Origin: Limonium bicolor
Lineage: Eukaryota; Streptophyta; Magnoliopsida; Caryophyllales; Plumbaginaceae
Assembly: GCA_023374045.1 (NCBI GenBank)
Contig: CM041776.1
Location: 116,111,793-116,175,792, forward strand
Length of the DNA stretch: 64,000 nt
Direction of reading: 5' to 3'
Position numbers and translations under genes: made by a program. The notes under the pieces are model-generated. The model was not told the origin of the DNA. It worked only from the letters and a program-made list of their open reading frames with translations, and did not search any database. How positions within the stretch are numbered: position 1 is the first letter of the stretch; the number at the start of each line of letters is the position of its first letter. Positions 35,328 to 48,152 of the stretch are shown piece by piece.

Positions 35328-35903
35328 ATGGAAATGGAACAGGTGTTCGAGCAAGAGTTTTGCTATTCATAGTATTTATACTGCTCCGTATGTGGGGGAG
35401 CTCATGATTATGAGGATTGTCTCATATTACAAGAACAACTCTGGTTAGAAGATCAACCAGACTTCCTGGAGAGAATCGCTCAACGAGAACATCAACCAAA
35501 GAGCGAAATAATTCATGAGGAAGAACACCCCACTACGGATGTAAGTTACTCTCTTCCCTCTACGGTCGCCTACCGCCAGTTTCCATCCTTCTCTGTGCTC
35601 TATCCAGAAGATGGGGATACTTACATCCTCGAAAATAAAGAGAAGGAATTGCCATTACCTCGCGCTAAAATATCCAAACAAAACGCCACTATCACCTTTA
35701 AAGAATTAACTTTCTCTGAAGATGGTTTTAATCAGCGTTCTTTCTATGAGCCTCACCTACAAGAGGAGGATGTTTACATCCTCCAATTTGAGGAAGAAAA
35801 ATCAGCACCACCGGGTCTTCTGTTAGAACTACGTTCCCGGCAATACCTCCTCAAACACCAGATTTTGTGGAGTATTAATTTCTTATTTTATATGCCGAGG
35901 TAA
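35328..35903 (+). pseudogene. Small gag-like ORF with Athila-type zinc knuckle, one stop
   Basis: An ATG at 35328, 34 bases after the possible intron acceptor, opens a 191-codon frame with a single TAG at 35370-35372. Residues 19-31 (CSVCGGAHDYEDC) form a CX2CX3HX4C knuckle like that in the gag of the other Athila-like element (CVICAGPHETHQC). Later come acidic stretches and a repeated tyrosine-rich pattern, EDGDTYILENKEKE and EEDVYILQFEEEK. I recognise no other domain. The frame is far too long and compositionally ordered to be chance, so it likely descends from gag and may have been a small RNA-binding protein used by this non-autonomous element. Confidence 0.65.
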
Positions 35904-37126
35904 CGTTTTGTTTTGATCCAGGATAACGAAGCAGGCGTCTAGCCAAAGACGTTAAAGAAGGGCAGCTTCCCGGGAGGCAACCCGGATGAACTTTTATTTT
36001 ATTTTTATTTATGCTCTTTTAATTTTCAGGTTCTCTTTAAAATTTATTTTTGCTACTTTTAACCCCGTTTTTAGTATGGTTGCTTCTAGTGTCTTATGCA
36101 GGTGCACCTCCATGTGGATACCGCAACCAAGCTACGCTACTTGAGGCTGAAGCTCAAGTGTGGGGAACTCCTATGAACGCAAGCAAAAATAATATCAGGG
36201 GAGTACCAGTTTCTTTAATTATGCTTTTATTTTAAATAAAAATTGCAGAGGAGCGTTTATGTGCTCAAATGTTTATTTGTGATCTTTGTGTTATCTCTAT
36301 TTTATCTACTTACCGAAAAGGTCTTCTGAAACCTTCCCTTGTTTTTCTGGTGAACAATGAGGACATTGTTCAAAATATGTGTGGGGGAGTGTACCCTTTC
36401 GGTGGAATTTTGTGCTTAAATGTTTAATCTCTCTCCTTATCATGCGTTTGTCCAATTCAAATATTATGGACCCTTTATATGTGGGTTGTTCTCTTTAAGA
36501 ATAAATATTGTTATGAATTGTAGGATAAATGGTACAAATTTTAAAATTTTAATTACTTTTGAGGAGCATTTTATATGCGGTGTGACCAAATAATCTGCAA
36601 ATGGTTGGATTTTATTGCTCAGGGTTTCTTTCTGTCTTCTCTCTTAGGGATTGCTAAGGGGTGCTTTCTATTAAAAAAAAAAGAGAAAGAAAAAAAAAAT
36701 ATATAATAATAAGGGACTTGCGAGACACCATTGGTAACCAACAAAGAGAGTTGAGTGTTCTTAAATACAAAGGCGTGATGCCTACATTTTCTCATCCCTT
36801 ATGCAAAAGTGAAACAAATGCATAAATCTATTCTTCCTTTTGTTTTCTCCTCAATGTCCATTCTTGAGAGAAGTTGGCCATGGTAAAAGTTCTCAGAGTC
36901 ACCTAAAAGAAACATTAAAGTACCTTAGATCATACCCCGAAACTCTATATTTTGTTTTACCCTGAGCACACCTATGCCACCAGCAGTTGATTTTTCACAC
37001 TCCTCAATAAGTTTAAAGATCATGTTTATCCTACCCTTCAATAATTTGTTGTAGTATTGAGCATTCCCTACTTACTTGGGTACGTGGTTTTGCTTGAGGA
37101 CAAGCAAAAAGATAAGTGTGGGGGTG
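35904..37126 (+). other. 3' non-coding region of plus-strand Athila-like element
   Basis: Contains CCCGGGAGGCAACCCGG (35968-35984), a block also found in reverse at 46330-46346. The rest is AT-rich and largely homologous to 45197-46390 on the other strand. It ends GATAAGTGTGGGGGTG (37111-37126), the polypurine tract, directly before the 3' LTR. Confidence 0.8.
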
Positions 37127-38876
37127 TGATAAGTGTCCAAATGAGCATGTTTTATAGGTGTATTTCATATATAATATTAGCACTTTTCATGCTCATTTCT
37201 CCACTTCGGTTAGTTTTCCTCTAGTTTATGTTTTATTGTTTATCTCACATAATTATTGGTTTAACATGAGGAAAACCAAGCCGGGAGTGAAGTAGACGAA
37301 GAGACGAACGCATAGACGCAAACGGCTCAGAAAACGGGGTCCAAACGAAGAATCTAGAGCCGGTCGAAGGTCGAAGTTGAAGGAAAATAGGTCACGGTCA
37401 CACTTGTGACCGCCTACACAACCGCCTAAAGTAGAGGCGGACAACACCCTTGCAACCGCCTTATAAATAGGCGGACAAGAGGAGGATGTTAGGCGGACAA
37501 GGAACATACAAACCGAATGAATTAAACAAGACAACCGCATGGCATTTGGGCGGTAGCCAAGGCGGATGACTCAGGGTCACCAGCAGTGGAGTCCGCATGA
37601 TATTGAGGCGGACGCAAGAGAGGACAGTCAGGCGGACAACAGAGGAGAGTCACAACCGCATGAGTTCTAGGCGGACGCCAATGAGGTCACGAAGCGGACG
37701 TGACTAAAAATGAAATGCGACAGTTTTCTTCTCCGTTTTCTTCCTCGCGTCGACCTGTCTACAAACTGCTACCATATCCATTACCAGTCGGCGCTTATTT
37801 TCCTCACACGTCAACTCTGTCCCCTGCAATAAATGAGCAATCAGTGAGCAAATCTTATCCAGCTCTTTCCACCGCCTCAATCCATTCTTCAACTTGCTCA
37901 CGCGTCTGTCTATCTTCAAACCTTCGCTTCCTCTATATAAACACACGAGCCTTCTGCTCAGAACACATCGACCACCCATACAATCCATCCACGACCCAAC
38001 ATCCACTTCACCACAAACCTCACGCCATCTCATTTCTTTTCTCCCGCCTTCTCCATTTTATTTATTTCACATTCCACCACATCCACCTCTAGTCCTACGT
38101 ATACAAAATAGCAGAGCGAGCTGGAGTGATTACAGATGATTTCTATTACTCTTGTTCTGTTTTTCTATTTAATAGTTAGGCTAGTTACGTATACTCTGGG
38201 AATGGTTATTATGTGTTTGTATTAATTATGCGTTATTTTTACTGGTTTATTTAAATACAGTTTGTTACGTTCTAAAGGTTATCTCGCACTTTTTAATAAA
38301 TGTCATGAGTTTATTAAATTGCTTTCCTAAGTCTATTTTGATCAGACCGGTGATAAATAGATAGGTTAATTAAGACGTAAAAACTGGAGGAAACTTGTTA
38401 TGATTTAATAAGTTAGTATTCAGTTGCAAATGTAATTCCTCAAATACTCCTCTGCTGTTTACAGGCATTTTGCTTGAGTTTTCATCGGACCTTGCATTAC
38501 AGGTAAACGAGTCTTTTGAGTCTATGACTTAGACCTAAGAAAATAACAGGAACCTTGCCAAATTATTAAACCAGTAGAGATAGCTTAATTATGCAGATTA
38601 TAATAACCTGACCCAGAGTTCCATTTAATTTATCTATTAACTTAGTTTATTTTATCTTTTCTTTTTATTTATATTAAAAGTCAATTAATCCCCCCTCTTG
38701 TGACACGCTTAGGTATATTATATGTATATTAGTCCCACGGTTCGACATCCGGTCGCTTACATTTCACTATACTACCACGACCGGGATTTGTTTGTAGCCC
38801 GACGTTTATTTTGAGTTTTTAATTTCTTTCTTTTAATTTTATACCAGTTAAAACCACTCATGATATTACGTCTGCA
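37127..38876 (+). repeat. 3' LTR of plus-strand Athila-like element (1750 bp)
   Basis: Full-length partner of the 5' LTR, with TATA box TATATAAA at about 37934-37941. It ends ACGTCTGCA followed by the target duplication AGGTC. Confidence 0.94.
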
Positions 38877-38881
38877 AGGTC

Positions 38882-39058
38882 TTGAAATTTAAGCAAGGTA
38901 TCGTTCATAAGAACGTTAAGGGTATCCATTGTTAACAACGGTAGTTCCTAGTTAGGTTTCTAAGTATCCGTCTTAAGACGGTTGAAATCCTAACTCGGTA
39001 ATCCCTTATGCTCGGTACTAAGGACATCAGAGTGTAACTACGCTCTGATACCACTTTT
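38882..39058 (-). other. A2 leader and primer-binding site, tRNA-iMet type
   Basis: The remainder of the A2 5' leader. On the minus strand TGGTATCAGAGC (39042-39053) lies five bases from the LTR end and matches the complement of the initiator tRNA-Met 3' end, the usual primer for Tekay/Del elements. Confidence 0.93.
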
Positions 39059-39610
39059 TGTAACACCCCAACCGCTAATCCTATGCTTACCGTCTAATCG
39101 TTCTATTAATCCTACGAGTTCACAGCGGAAATATTACTACTTACTACGGCGGGTGGTACAACGCCGCTAACCGCCCATACGGCTAGCTAGGCCTACCTTA
39201 CTTACAGTCACGGTCTGATGAACATAGTGTACCGAGCTACTAAATTACTTACCAAAATATCATATGCCAAATACTTACATCCTGGATCAACGAGTATTTA
39301 AGGTATATTCAATTACATCCTTTCAAGCTTACCAAAAGAATGAGTTTCTAAGGCTACTCATCTATACCAATTCCCATCCTATCAAAATCCAAAAAGGTGG
39401 CCCCATGGTACACCGGCTAATCAAAAGCTATAGCCATGTACTACTCAGTACACCAATCATAAATTCACTGTTTACAAACCAAAAGAAAGACAGGAAAATT
39501 AAACTTCAACTCTCCTAGTCTTCATCCTTCACGGTACCTGCGTGTAGTAAAAATGGTGCCCCAAGGGGCTCAGCAAACGCTGCGTATAAACTCCGCATAT
39601 ACCGCGTGCT

Positions 39611-42600
39611 TGTAACACCCCTACTACGCACATAACTATACTTGGAATCGCAGCGGAAAAATAAACAACTAAACGGTAACTAAACGATTGGTGCTACAAT
39701 GCCGTCAACCACCCACGTGGCTAACAAGGCTGAATAATAAATACAATTGTACCGATCTGATGATCAGACTCCCGAGCATAGCACTAACAACCATATATAT
39801 ACATCAATATAATACCGAGTATTTACATGAATCCTTCACTGTATACTTCACTGTAAACCATCACAAACAAGTATAATAATACGCCACGGGAGCACAGGCG
39901 CATCCCGGGCAAACCTCCAAAAGTACTCCAAAAGTAAGTTACTCTCTAGGATCTAGAGCCACTTGCCTCTTCGATCCTCATCCTGAAATAAAAATATGGA
40001 GCCCCCGAGGGGGTCAGCACCTTTGCTGGTATGGCTAACGCGCAGCCCATCGGCTACCGGGATACGCGCAACCAATTGTCATGATGACATGGTATTTATT
40101 TTAAAACGCACAAAATACATAATAACATAACACAGGTATTGTACACATCATAACACACATCACAAACATACATTTCCTTTAGGAAGAGAACCAACATAGT
40201 TAGTCCCCATTGAGAGCTTAGAGAATGTTGCCATGCTCATACCTTGCTCGTTACACAACTCGTTACCGTCGGGTTAGATGAAACGGTTAACTTAACACAA
40301 GGTGCCTCGGATATAGTGATCTAAGCACACCGAAACAAAACATATAGTATGCCCCTGGGCCCGACGTGAGTCAGTAAATAGCCTTGGTTAAGCTAAAGGG
40401 AAGGTTAGAAACCAAATTGGAAACTTAACCATAACATACAGAGAGAAATAGAAAACCGGTTATGACATCGACTCCCATACTCACACGCGTGGCCGGAACA
40501 GACGGACTCCTCACTCCCCGTTAGCCCTTGTTAGTAGTTCATCATGAACACAACACACAATTCACAATCATAGGTCAAGTCTTGTTAGACCCACACAGGG
40601 AAGAGAGAGTCACACTTAACAACATAATAATATTTAACAACTGTAAACTCTTTACATGGTTTAATCTTACAAAGTCATAAACACACAGAAAAACAAAAAA
40701 CACACAAGCCGGTGTAAACCGGTAGGCAACAGACTGCAAGAAAAACATACCTCGGTCCTTGCTCGACTGGTTTCCACCTTGGGAGAATCCTAAAACACAT
40801 TAGTAACGTCGGTTAATTAACGCACTAGTCCATTGTTAACATTATCTACTCAACACTACTAGTTTACTTTATTTTACACTTGTTACAAATTTTCATCCTT
40901 TGAATTGCCTTTAAAACCCACCTAACATGTCTTTCATAACCTCCTAATATCATTACTAACCAGCTACCATTTTTAGATAACAATTCCCATCTTAAAACAA
41001 TAATTTTTGGTCCATATAGTGCCCTGTCCGAACTTGTGTCCGAGCTTCCAAGTTCGGACACAAGCCGTGATTTTAGACAGAAAACAGACACATGTCCGAA
41101 CTTGTGTCCGGACTTCGGAAGTTCGGACATGAGTCGAGGAAAATCCTAACCAGAAATCCATACGTCCGAACATGTGTCCGGACTTCCCAAGTTTGGACAC
41201 AGTTCGAGGATAATCCCTAAGAAATAACAGGTGCGTCCGAACTTCCAAGTTCGGACGGTAGTTCGGACACTACCTAAAATCCAGAAAACTGTAAGCGTAA
41301 CAGGGCATGTCCGAGCTTCCAAGTTCGGACGGAAGTTCGGACGTGCCATTATACTCAATTTCTAAGCCTTTAAACACTTAACCAAATTCCTCCAAAGCCT
41401 CCAATACTTATAGTATCTACTCCCTAGGTTCCCAAGTGATGTTTCATGCCTATACTAACCATTATCAAGACATTCCTTCCACACAACATCATTACTCAAA
41501 CATCATTTCTTACAAACTAAAACTCCTTAAGTCACTCTTGAAATCCCTTATCCTAGGCTTGCACTTTCTCCTTATCTTACCAAAGTTTGCCTAAGCCTTC
41601 ATCTAAGTCCAAAATGACTTTGGTACATACTAAAACCTCAAGATCATGCCTAAGTTCTTATTACACTCTAGAACACTTCCTAGTTCATCAAAATTCCTTT
41701 ACAACATCTTGAACTCCTTATGCATTTTCTAAATTTCGACATAGTTTCTCCTAGCATTTTGTTACACCTTAGCACATTATTTTCATCATTAATCATCCTA
41801 GAACACTAAGAACACCAAGAACACTTTCTTACACAACTTCACCAAATTCACACTGCATCACAATATAGTGCATAACTTAAATTGCATGGCACTTAGGCCC
41901 TTAAAATGCATGGCTCTTAGGCCCTTAAAGTGCTTAAATCATAAACACTGAATTTCCACAATATATATGCCTTTAACCTGCGATTACATACAACAAGACA
42001 TATGTTATTTTACTAGTCTCCTTGAGAACATTTACTAGGTCATTTCCCATGTGCTCTTTAGGTAGTTTTAATAAGCAATTTTAGCTCATTTCTCCTAAGG
42101 CATTAAACAACATTAAGTTAGTAGATTTACCTCTTTTTCCACCACACTTCCTTCTTGTTTCCTTACAAAACCGTATGGTATTTTGATTCCTTGTCAAGTT
42201 CTAAACAATATACAAACATTAAAATGAGTATTCAAGCTATAAGCTTCATCTCATTGTAAACCCTAATTTGACATTGTTTCAAAAACATTAATGTAGTTGT
42301 TTTACCTTGATCTTTGAAGAGAGTTTGAATATAAACAAGAGAGGACTCCACCTAGTCCATGAAGAGTTGAAATGAAGCTAGAACAAGATCACACAAAGAG
42401 CTATATCAATGTGTATTTTCGGTTAAGGTAAGAACATGGAGGAAACATGATTTTTCTTTGAGATTCCTTACCTATAAGCAAAGGAGAGTAATAATATGTC
42501 AAAATACAAGCTCAAGCTCCTTCAATGGTGGAACACCTTGGCACCGAATGGAGCTCTTGGAGTTTTGAGATAGGAATGAAGAGCTTGATGAGAGGAAGAG

Positions 42601-43421
42601 ATTGGTGGTCTTTGTTTTTGATTTGGACAAGTGAGCTAGATTTAGCAAGTGGTCAAAGTTGGAACTTCCATGGTGGTAGTAGTATACCGAGAGAGAACAA
42701 GGAAGAAGAAGAAGAGAGGTGTTTGCAAACCGTGGGAATGAAGGAAAGAAATGAGAATGAAGATAGAACTTGCTTTTAGGAGATATTTATGTTTATAAAG
42801 TAAAAAGTAAGTTTACTTAGTTTTCTTTACTTACTTATAATATCAACTAGAGAGTGGTGAGTCACACACTTATAAAAACCGGCCCCCTTTATTAGTATGA
42901 GGGTGTTTTAGTCTTTGTTTGTCAATTTAATAACTTAATACAACATATGTTATAAACTAGCTTGTAAAAGTTACTATTGACCTAAACAAGGCACTTAGAA
43001 GTGAAATTTTTGATTTCCCACTAATATAGCCACCCAAATGTGATACTATATAGTACACATATATATTGAAGAGTAATGATGGACATTTAGCCATTCAAAA
43101 CTCATTTACAAGACACTTTTTCAAAAACGTGCTTTAAGACTTCTTAAAGCACATTTTGTGTTTTAACTTATTTTCAAGCTTGGTTTTCTTTGGTAATTGG
43201 TTTAATAAGTTCATTAGTATATAAATGAGGTCTTGGTAAGCTCGTTAGGTCTTACTCAAGTTTATCCCAAGCTTAGAGCACATTTTGGCTCTTATTGACT
43301 TTAAAGCACATTTGTGTTTCCTTTTGCTTAAATTTGTTTACTAAGATTTCTAAGACTCTTTTTAGTCTTATTACATCCTATTTAGGTGTTTGAATAACAT
43401 AACTAGGTTTGGGGTATTTCA
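39611..43421 (-). mobile_element. Solo LTR of B family (3811 bp)
   Basis: Ends TGTAACACCCC and GGGGTATTTCA, flanked by GTGCT on both sides (39606-39610 and 43422-43426). The empty site reads CACGTGCTAGCTAG in the left A2 LTR at about 23487. There is no second LTR and no internal sequence, so it arose by LTR-LTR recombination. It shares blocks with LTR B at 7010-11596. No gene inside. Confidence 0.92.
41026..41346 (+). repeat. Five-unit palindromic cassette in solo B LTR (GTCCGAACTT...AAGTTCGGAC)
   Basis: Five units beginning at about 41026, 41094, 41164, 41236 and 41310, period near 71 bp, with arms TTCCAAGTTCGGAC and GTCCGAACTTG. In the last two units the order of arms is rearranged. It occupies the mid-LTR zone as in the other A/B LTRs. 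Confidence 0.88.
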
Positions 43422-43658
43422 GTGCTAGCTAGGGCACGCCGACTATTTGACGTCCACTAGACATGCAGTTCATTATTTTCATACATACATGCTTTGCATT
43501 CAACATACATGCTAATACAATTCATTACACAATCCAAGGCAACAATATAATAGCACACATCTTACTTACCTTCACAAGGTTAGCCGAATTATGCATCCGG
43601 GTTAATCGGAATGCTTTTACTCTTTTACTCATTACTTACGTTTTTTCTTACTTACAAT

Positions 43659-45196
43659 TGCAGAAGGTTATTTTCTGAGTGGTTAAACTGGTGTAAAATT
43701 GAAAGAAAAGAAATTAAAAACTCAAAATAAACGTCGGGCTGCAAACAAATCCCGGTCGTAGTAGTAAAACAAGTGTCGTATCCACAGGGAGATTGTTCAA
43801 TTTATCCATGTCTTGGTAGTTACTTAAAAACTGTAAAAAGGGGTTTAGCCGGAGGCAAGCTTGATTTGTTGTTGGAATAATACAGAAATAATAAAAACAG
43901 TAAAAAGGTGCATTAAGTGATGTGGATGGAAAAATGTGTCCTAAGATAGCGGGGGAATTACCTAAATTACTTAAACATATTTATAACCATGTGTCAATTA
44001 TTTATTGTCTATTAGAGTTAATAATTGTCAGTTACGAACTCTTAATAATAGCCTTAATATTTTCCTGCTCAGTCCGGAGTGTAAATACTAAGACTAATTC
44101 CTTTGTGGTACTTAGACTATCTCAAAATCATATGTTGATAGTTACCAAATAAATGCAGTTGTTTGTCACGCAAAGCATTTAACAATATTTGCTGAAAGGA
44201 ATTAAAACAAGTTAAAATAAGAGAGACATGTGATAAATATTAATTTACGTAATATTAGAAATAACCCCCATCCTAGGATACAAATGAAAATTACTCAGAC
44301 ATTAACGGAGATAAGAAGATAGCAAAGATAGAATTTGACATTATTTCAGAGAAAGAACGGGTCTGCTCTCGCTCGTACTGCTGCTCTTCTATTTCCTTTG
44401 TTACTGCGTGAGTGTGGAATGTTGTGGTGTTACGGGAGGAAAATAAGTGGAAGCGAATGGGTGAGTGTGGTGAATGGTTTCTTCAGACTCCCGTCGTGCG
44501 TGGTGTGCGTCGTCTTATGGTGTTGTTTGGGTAAGTTTATATAGAGGTAGAAGAGAAGAAGATCCGTACGAATTTGATTGCCGGTTGATTGCTCTCATTG
44601 ATTGCAGGGGACAGAAATGAAACGCGTGAGAGATTTAAGGTAGGCGGTGCAGCGGAGTAGATGGATATGGCAGAAGCGAAGTTGCAGACACTCGGGGGAA
44701 GGCAAGTTGCAGACGAAGACGAGCGAAGAAAACTGTCGCGTTTGTGTAAATATACACGCGTCCGCGTGTGCGTCCGCCTAAACTCATGCGGACGTGACTG
44801 AGCCGTCCGCCCGGCCACTTGTGCCGTCCGCTTCCGTGTCCGCCTGAAATCCGCGCGGTCGTCACTGGCGTGGCGTCCGCTTAAGGACATCCGAGACGTC
44901 CGCCCTAATACCATGCGGACGCATGTGTTGTCTCGGCTTATTTTCTTCCATCTTTGACCGGCTCTAAATTCTTCGTTTGGACTCCGTTTTCCGAGCCGTT
45001 TGCGTCTATGCGTTCGTCTCTTCATGTACTTTGCTCCTAGCTTGGATTTCCCTCGTGTTTAAACCAATAAATTTGTGAGATAATCAATAAAACATAAACT
45101 AGAGGAAAAACATACGATAAGTGAGAAATGAGCAGAAAAGTGCTGATATTATATATGAAATACACCTATAAAACATGCTCATTTAGACACTTATCA
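43659..45196 (-). repeat. 3' LTR of minus-strand Athila-like element (1538 bp)
   Basis: Contains a TATA box on the minus strand (44536-44543) and a CGTCCGC/GCGGACG cluster at about 44755-44930. The initial 250 bases on the minus strand resemble the plus-strand Athila-like LTR. A frame at 44537-45025 is a by-product of GC-rich LTR DNA. Confidence 0.93.
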
Positions 45197-46658
45197 CACC
45201 CCCACACTTACCTTTTGCTTGTCCTCAAGCAAAACCATGTACCCAAACAAGTAGGGAATGCTCAATATTAACAAATACTATTATGAAAGGTAGGATAAAG
45301 AAGTCAATAGTACATGATCTTAAACTTTTTAGAGGAGTGTGATCCATCACCCACTGGTGGCATAGGTGTACTCAGGGCAAAAATAAAAATTAGAGTTTCG
45401 GGGTATGATCCGGAGTACTTCAATGCTTCTTAGTTAAGGTGACTTTGAGAACTTTTACCATGGCCAACTTCTCTCAAGAATGGGCATTGATGAAATACCC
45501 CAAACCTTGGTATGTTGTTAAATATCAAATTATGGTATGTAAAGGCTAAAAAGTGCCTTAGTAACATCGTTTTTAAGAACACTCAACTCTCTTTGTTGGT
45601 TACCAATGGTGTCTCGCAAGTTTATTTATTTTTTGTATATTTTTTTGACAGAGAAGCACCCCTTAGCAATCCCTAAGAAAGAAGACAGAAAGAACCCCTG
45701 AGTAATAAAAATCCATCCTTTTAGATCATTTGGTCACACCGCATAAAAATGCTCCTCAAAAGTAATCAAAATTTTAAAATTTGTACCATTTATCCCACAA
45801 TTCATAACAGTATTTATTCTTAAAGAGAACAACCCACATAAAAGGGTCCACGATATTGAATTTGAACAAACGCAAGATAAGCAGAGAGATTAAGCATTTT
45901 AGCATAAAATGTCACCGAAAAGGGCACACTCCCCCACACTTAAATTGAACAATGTCCTCATTGTTCACCAAAAAACAAGGGAAGTTTCAGAAGGCCTTTT
46001 CGGTAAGTAGATAAAATAGAGAGAACACGAAGCTCACGAATATCATTTAAGCACATAAACTCTCCTCTGCATATTTATTTAAATAAAAGCATAATTAAAG
46101 AAACTGGTACTCCCCTGAGATTATTTTTGCTAGCGTGTATTGAACTTCCCCCACACTTGAGCTTCAGCCTCAAGTAGCGTAGCTTGGTTGCGGTGTAGAC
46201 ATGAAATTGCACCTGCATAAGACACTAGAAGCAACCATACTATAAACGGGGTTAAGAGTTAGCAAAACAAAATTAAAGGGAACCTGAAAATTAAAACAGC
46301 AAAAAGCATATAAAAGATAAGTTCGTCCGGGTTGCCTCCCGGAAAGCTGCCCTTCTTTAACGTCTTTGGCTAGACGCTTTGTCGTTAGATCGATCCTGGG
46401 GGGTGGTTATGAGGAGGAGATCCAAAGCATGACTCGATGGTATTTTTGAGTGTCCACCTGGATGCATGTTTTCTTTTCTTATCCCGCTCTTCGTCCGGGA
46501 TTGGTGGTGGTATCTCTGTAATAGACATGCCGTCTGGAAGGGTGATAAACAGAAGGGGATGATGATGATGTGATGTGAGTGTCCCTTACGAACTTGAGAT
46601 CTTTGGATTTGCTATCTGGAGATCTTCCTGATGCAAACTCCAGCTTTTCGTTATAAGC
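45197..46658 (-). other. 3' untranslated region of minus-strand Athila-like element
   Basis: Starts on the plus strand with CACCCCCACACTTACC, the reverse of the polypurine tract. The region matches 35930-37126 of the plus-strand relative for most of its length (including the block at 46330-46346) and holds no gene. A ~85-bp stretch at 45491-45575 replaces the relative's sequence. Confidence 0.8.
45491..45575 (-). repeat. Fragment resembling a B-type LTR end
   Basis: Begins TGAAATACCCCAAACC on the plus strand, as LTR B does, and the next 40 bases resemble the LTR B/solo-LTR terminus. Only the terminal ~85 bp are present and no target duplication is visible. Confidence 0.45.
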
Positions 46659-47144
46659 CTAAAGGGTGATTTTCCCCTGGGCTACCCAAATGTGCACATC
46701 GGCTGTGGCAAGGAATGGTCGTCCAAGGATGAGAGGTGTAGTGGAGTTCTCTTCGATGTCTAGAATGACAAAATCGCATGGGAAGTATAAGTGTTCCACT
46801 TTGATGATAATATCCTCCACCACTCTGCTTGGGTAAGCTACTGAACCATCCGCCAGTTGAAGGGTCATCTTAGTCTTTTTCATTTCTCCAATTCCTAGCT
46901 TTTTGAAAGTGAAGAGGGGCATCAAATTTATGGAGGCACCCAGATCGCATAGGGAGTATGGAAATGAGGTGCTACCAATTGTGACTGGAATAGTGAAGCT
47001 GCCCGGATCATTGCATTTGGAAGGTAGTGGTTGTTGCAGAATAGCTGAGCAAGCTATTGAGAGGTACCGTACCGACTTCGGCCAATTTAGTTTTGTTGGA
47101 TATGAGGTGTTTGAGGAATTTGGCGTAGTTTGGCATTTTGGCAA
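46659..47144 (-). pseudogene. Athila-type aspartic protease region
   Basis: Retropepsin-like segment. After DPGSFTIPVTIG comes the active-site block LCDLGASINLMP, in which the usual DSG/DTG reads DLG as commonly seen in Athila elements. FKKLGIGEMKKTKMTLQLAD, FPCDFVILDIEE and the second conserved part, PLILGRPFLATADV, follow. The stop falls soon after AQGKITL, exactly where RT would normally continue. The frame overlaps the end of the preceding gag-tail frame by about 136 bp, so a frameshift separates them. Confidence 0.88.
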
Positions 47145-47409
47145 TGAGGTCTACAAACTGTATGTTGACGTTTAGTTGTTTCAGCATTGCCAGAAACTTA
47201 CCATATTCATTATCCAATTTCTGCTTCTGGAGTCGGTGGGGAAATGGTATAGGCGGTTCTTGTGAAGAAGGTTTTGAAGCTGATGGAATAGTGAGGATGG
47301 TGGGAGATGTTTTTTCTACTGGGGCCTCAGCTTTTTCTTCACTATCCTCTTTGGATTCTTCTGATCTTTGCGGGATGTGAATCTCGTCGGTTTTCTTACC
47401 GCTTCTCAA
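47008..47409 (-). pseudogene. Athila gag-protease linker
   Basis: Encodes an acidic stretch (EESKEDSEEKAEAPVEK) and then the Athila signature PFPHRLQKQKLDNEYGKFL, LNVNIQF and MPNYAKFLKHLISNK, ahead of the protease. The continuation into protease is in another frame. Confidence 0.82.
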
Positions 47410-47569
47410 GGTTATCGCCTTAACTCTTCTTCTTCTTCTTCAAAGTCGAGCTTTTCATTTTCATAACCAGCCACCAAGTGCTCAAGGTAGGTATTCTCAG
47501 ATTGAATGCGATTTTATAGACTTTGGCGGCTTTCAAGTTCAGCTACATTCCTTTTGGAAGTTTCGATTG

Positions 47570-47992
47570 CTACAACCCACTCTTGGAGGGAAGGGTGTAG
47601 TTCTGGAATCGTAACTGTTTTAGCCACCTCCATCTTTTCTCTCTCCTGCTCACATAGATGCACTTGGCTTGCTCTCTTGGATTTGGTTCATTTTGGCTGG
47701 GGAGAGCCCCTGGCGGTCTTCGAGCAAGTTGTTCTGCAAGTTGATTGAATTTACCTTCGATTTTCTGGTTGAAGGCTTCTTGTGCAGAGAGCTGGTTCTG
47801 AGTATAGACATAACCCTTCATCATCTCTTTCAGTTCTGCGTTTGGATCACAGAGGATGAAGATGGTTGTTGTTGTTGTTGTTGGAAACCTGGAGGGGCAC
47901 CTGTGCTCTATAACCCATATTAGAGTTTGGTTGGGGTCGGTTTCCCTGATAGGTATTGGAATTGTTGTTCTGCCCTCCTTGGTTCTGATCAT
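47570..47992 (-). pseudogene. Athila gag C-terminal part
   Basis: The middle shows NAELKEMMKGYVYTQNQLS, FNQKIEGKFNQLAEQLARR and LPSQNEPNPREQ, the conserved helical and PSQTE-type segment of Athila gag. Flanking residues come from wrong frames. Between it and the next stretch (47410-47569) lies sequence with no clear frame. Confidence 0.8.
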
Positions 47993-48113
47993 TATTTTTC
48001 CATGAGAAATTCGGGTGATTTCTCCATGGGTAGTTGTTGTTGATGTTATTGTTGTAGGAATTACCGGGGCGGTTTCCTATGAATTGTACTTCCTCGTACT
48101 GGCCTTTGCCTTC

Positions 48114-48152
48114 GCATTGATGAGTTTCATGAGGACCGGCGCATATGACACA
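48114..48152 (-). other. Zinc knuckle of Athila-like gag
   Basis: CVICAGPHETHQC, a CX2CX3HX4C knuckle for RNA binding. The surrounding frame is interrupted. The plus-strand relative has the matching motif at 35382-35420. Confidence 0.8.

Larger units (their letters stand above)
33001..38876 (+). mobile_element. Athila-like LTR retrotransposon without pol (5876 bp)
   Basis: Both target duplications are AGGTC (32996-33000 and 38877-38881). LTRs 33001-34746 and 37127-38876 begin TGATAAGTGTCC and end ACGTCTGCA. The primer-binding site matches tRNA-Asp. The 2.4-kb internal region has only one coding-like frame (35328-35903) and no protease, RT or integrase. Its LTR start and 3' internal region resemble those of the minus-strand Athila-like element at 43659-51193, including the GGGAGGCAACCCGG block. 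It is therefore a non-autonomous relative. It inserted into the A2 leader, in opposite orientation. Confidence 0.93.

Noticed and set aside
44537..45025. 162-residue Arg-rich minus-strand frame (similar at 50536-51025)
   Set aside because: GC-rich LTR sequence of the Athila-like element; the frame differs between the two LTRs.
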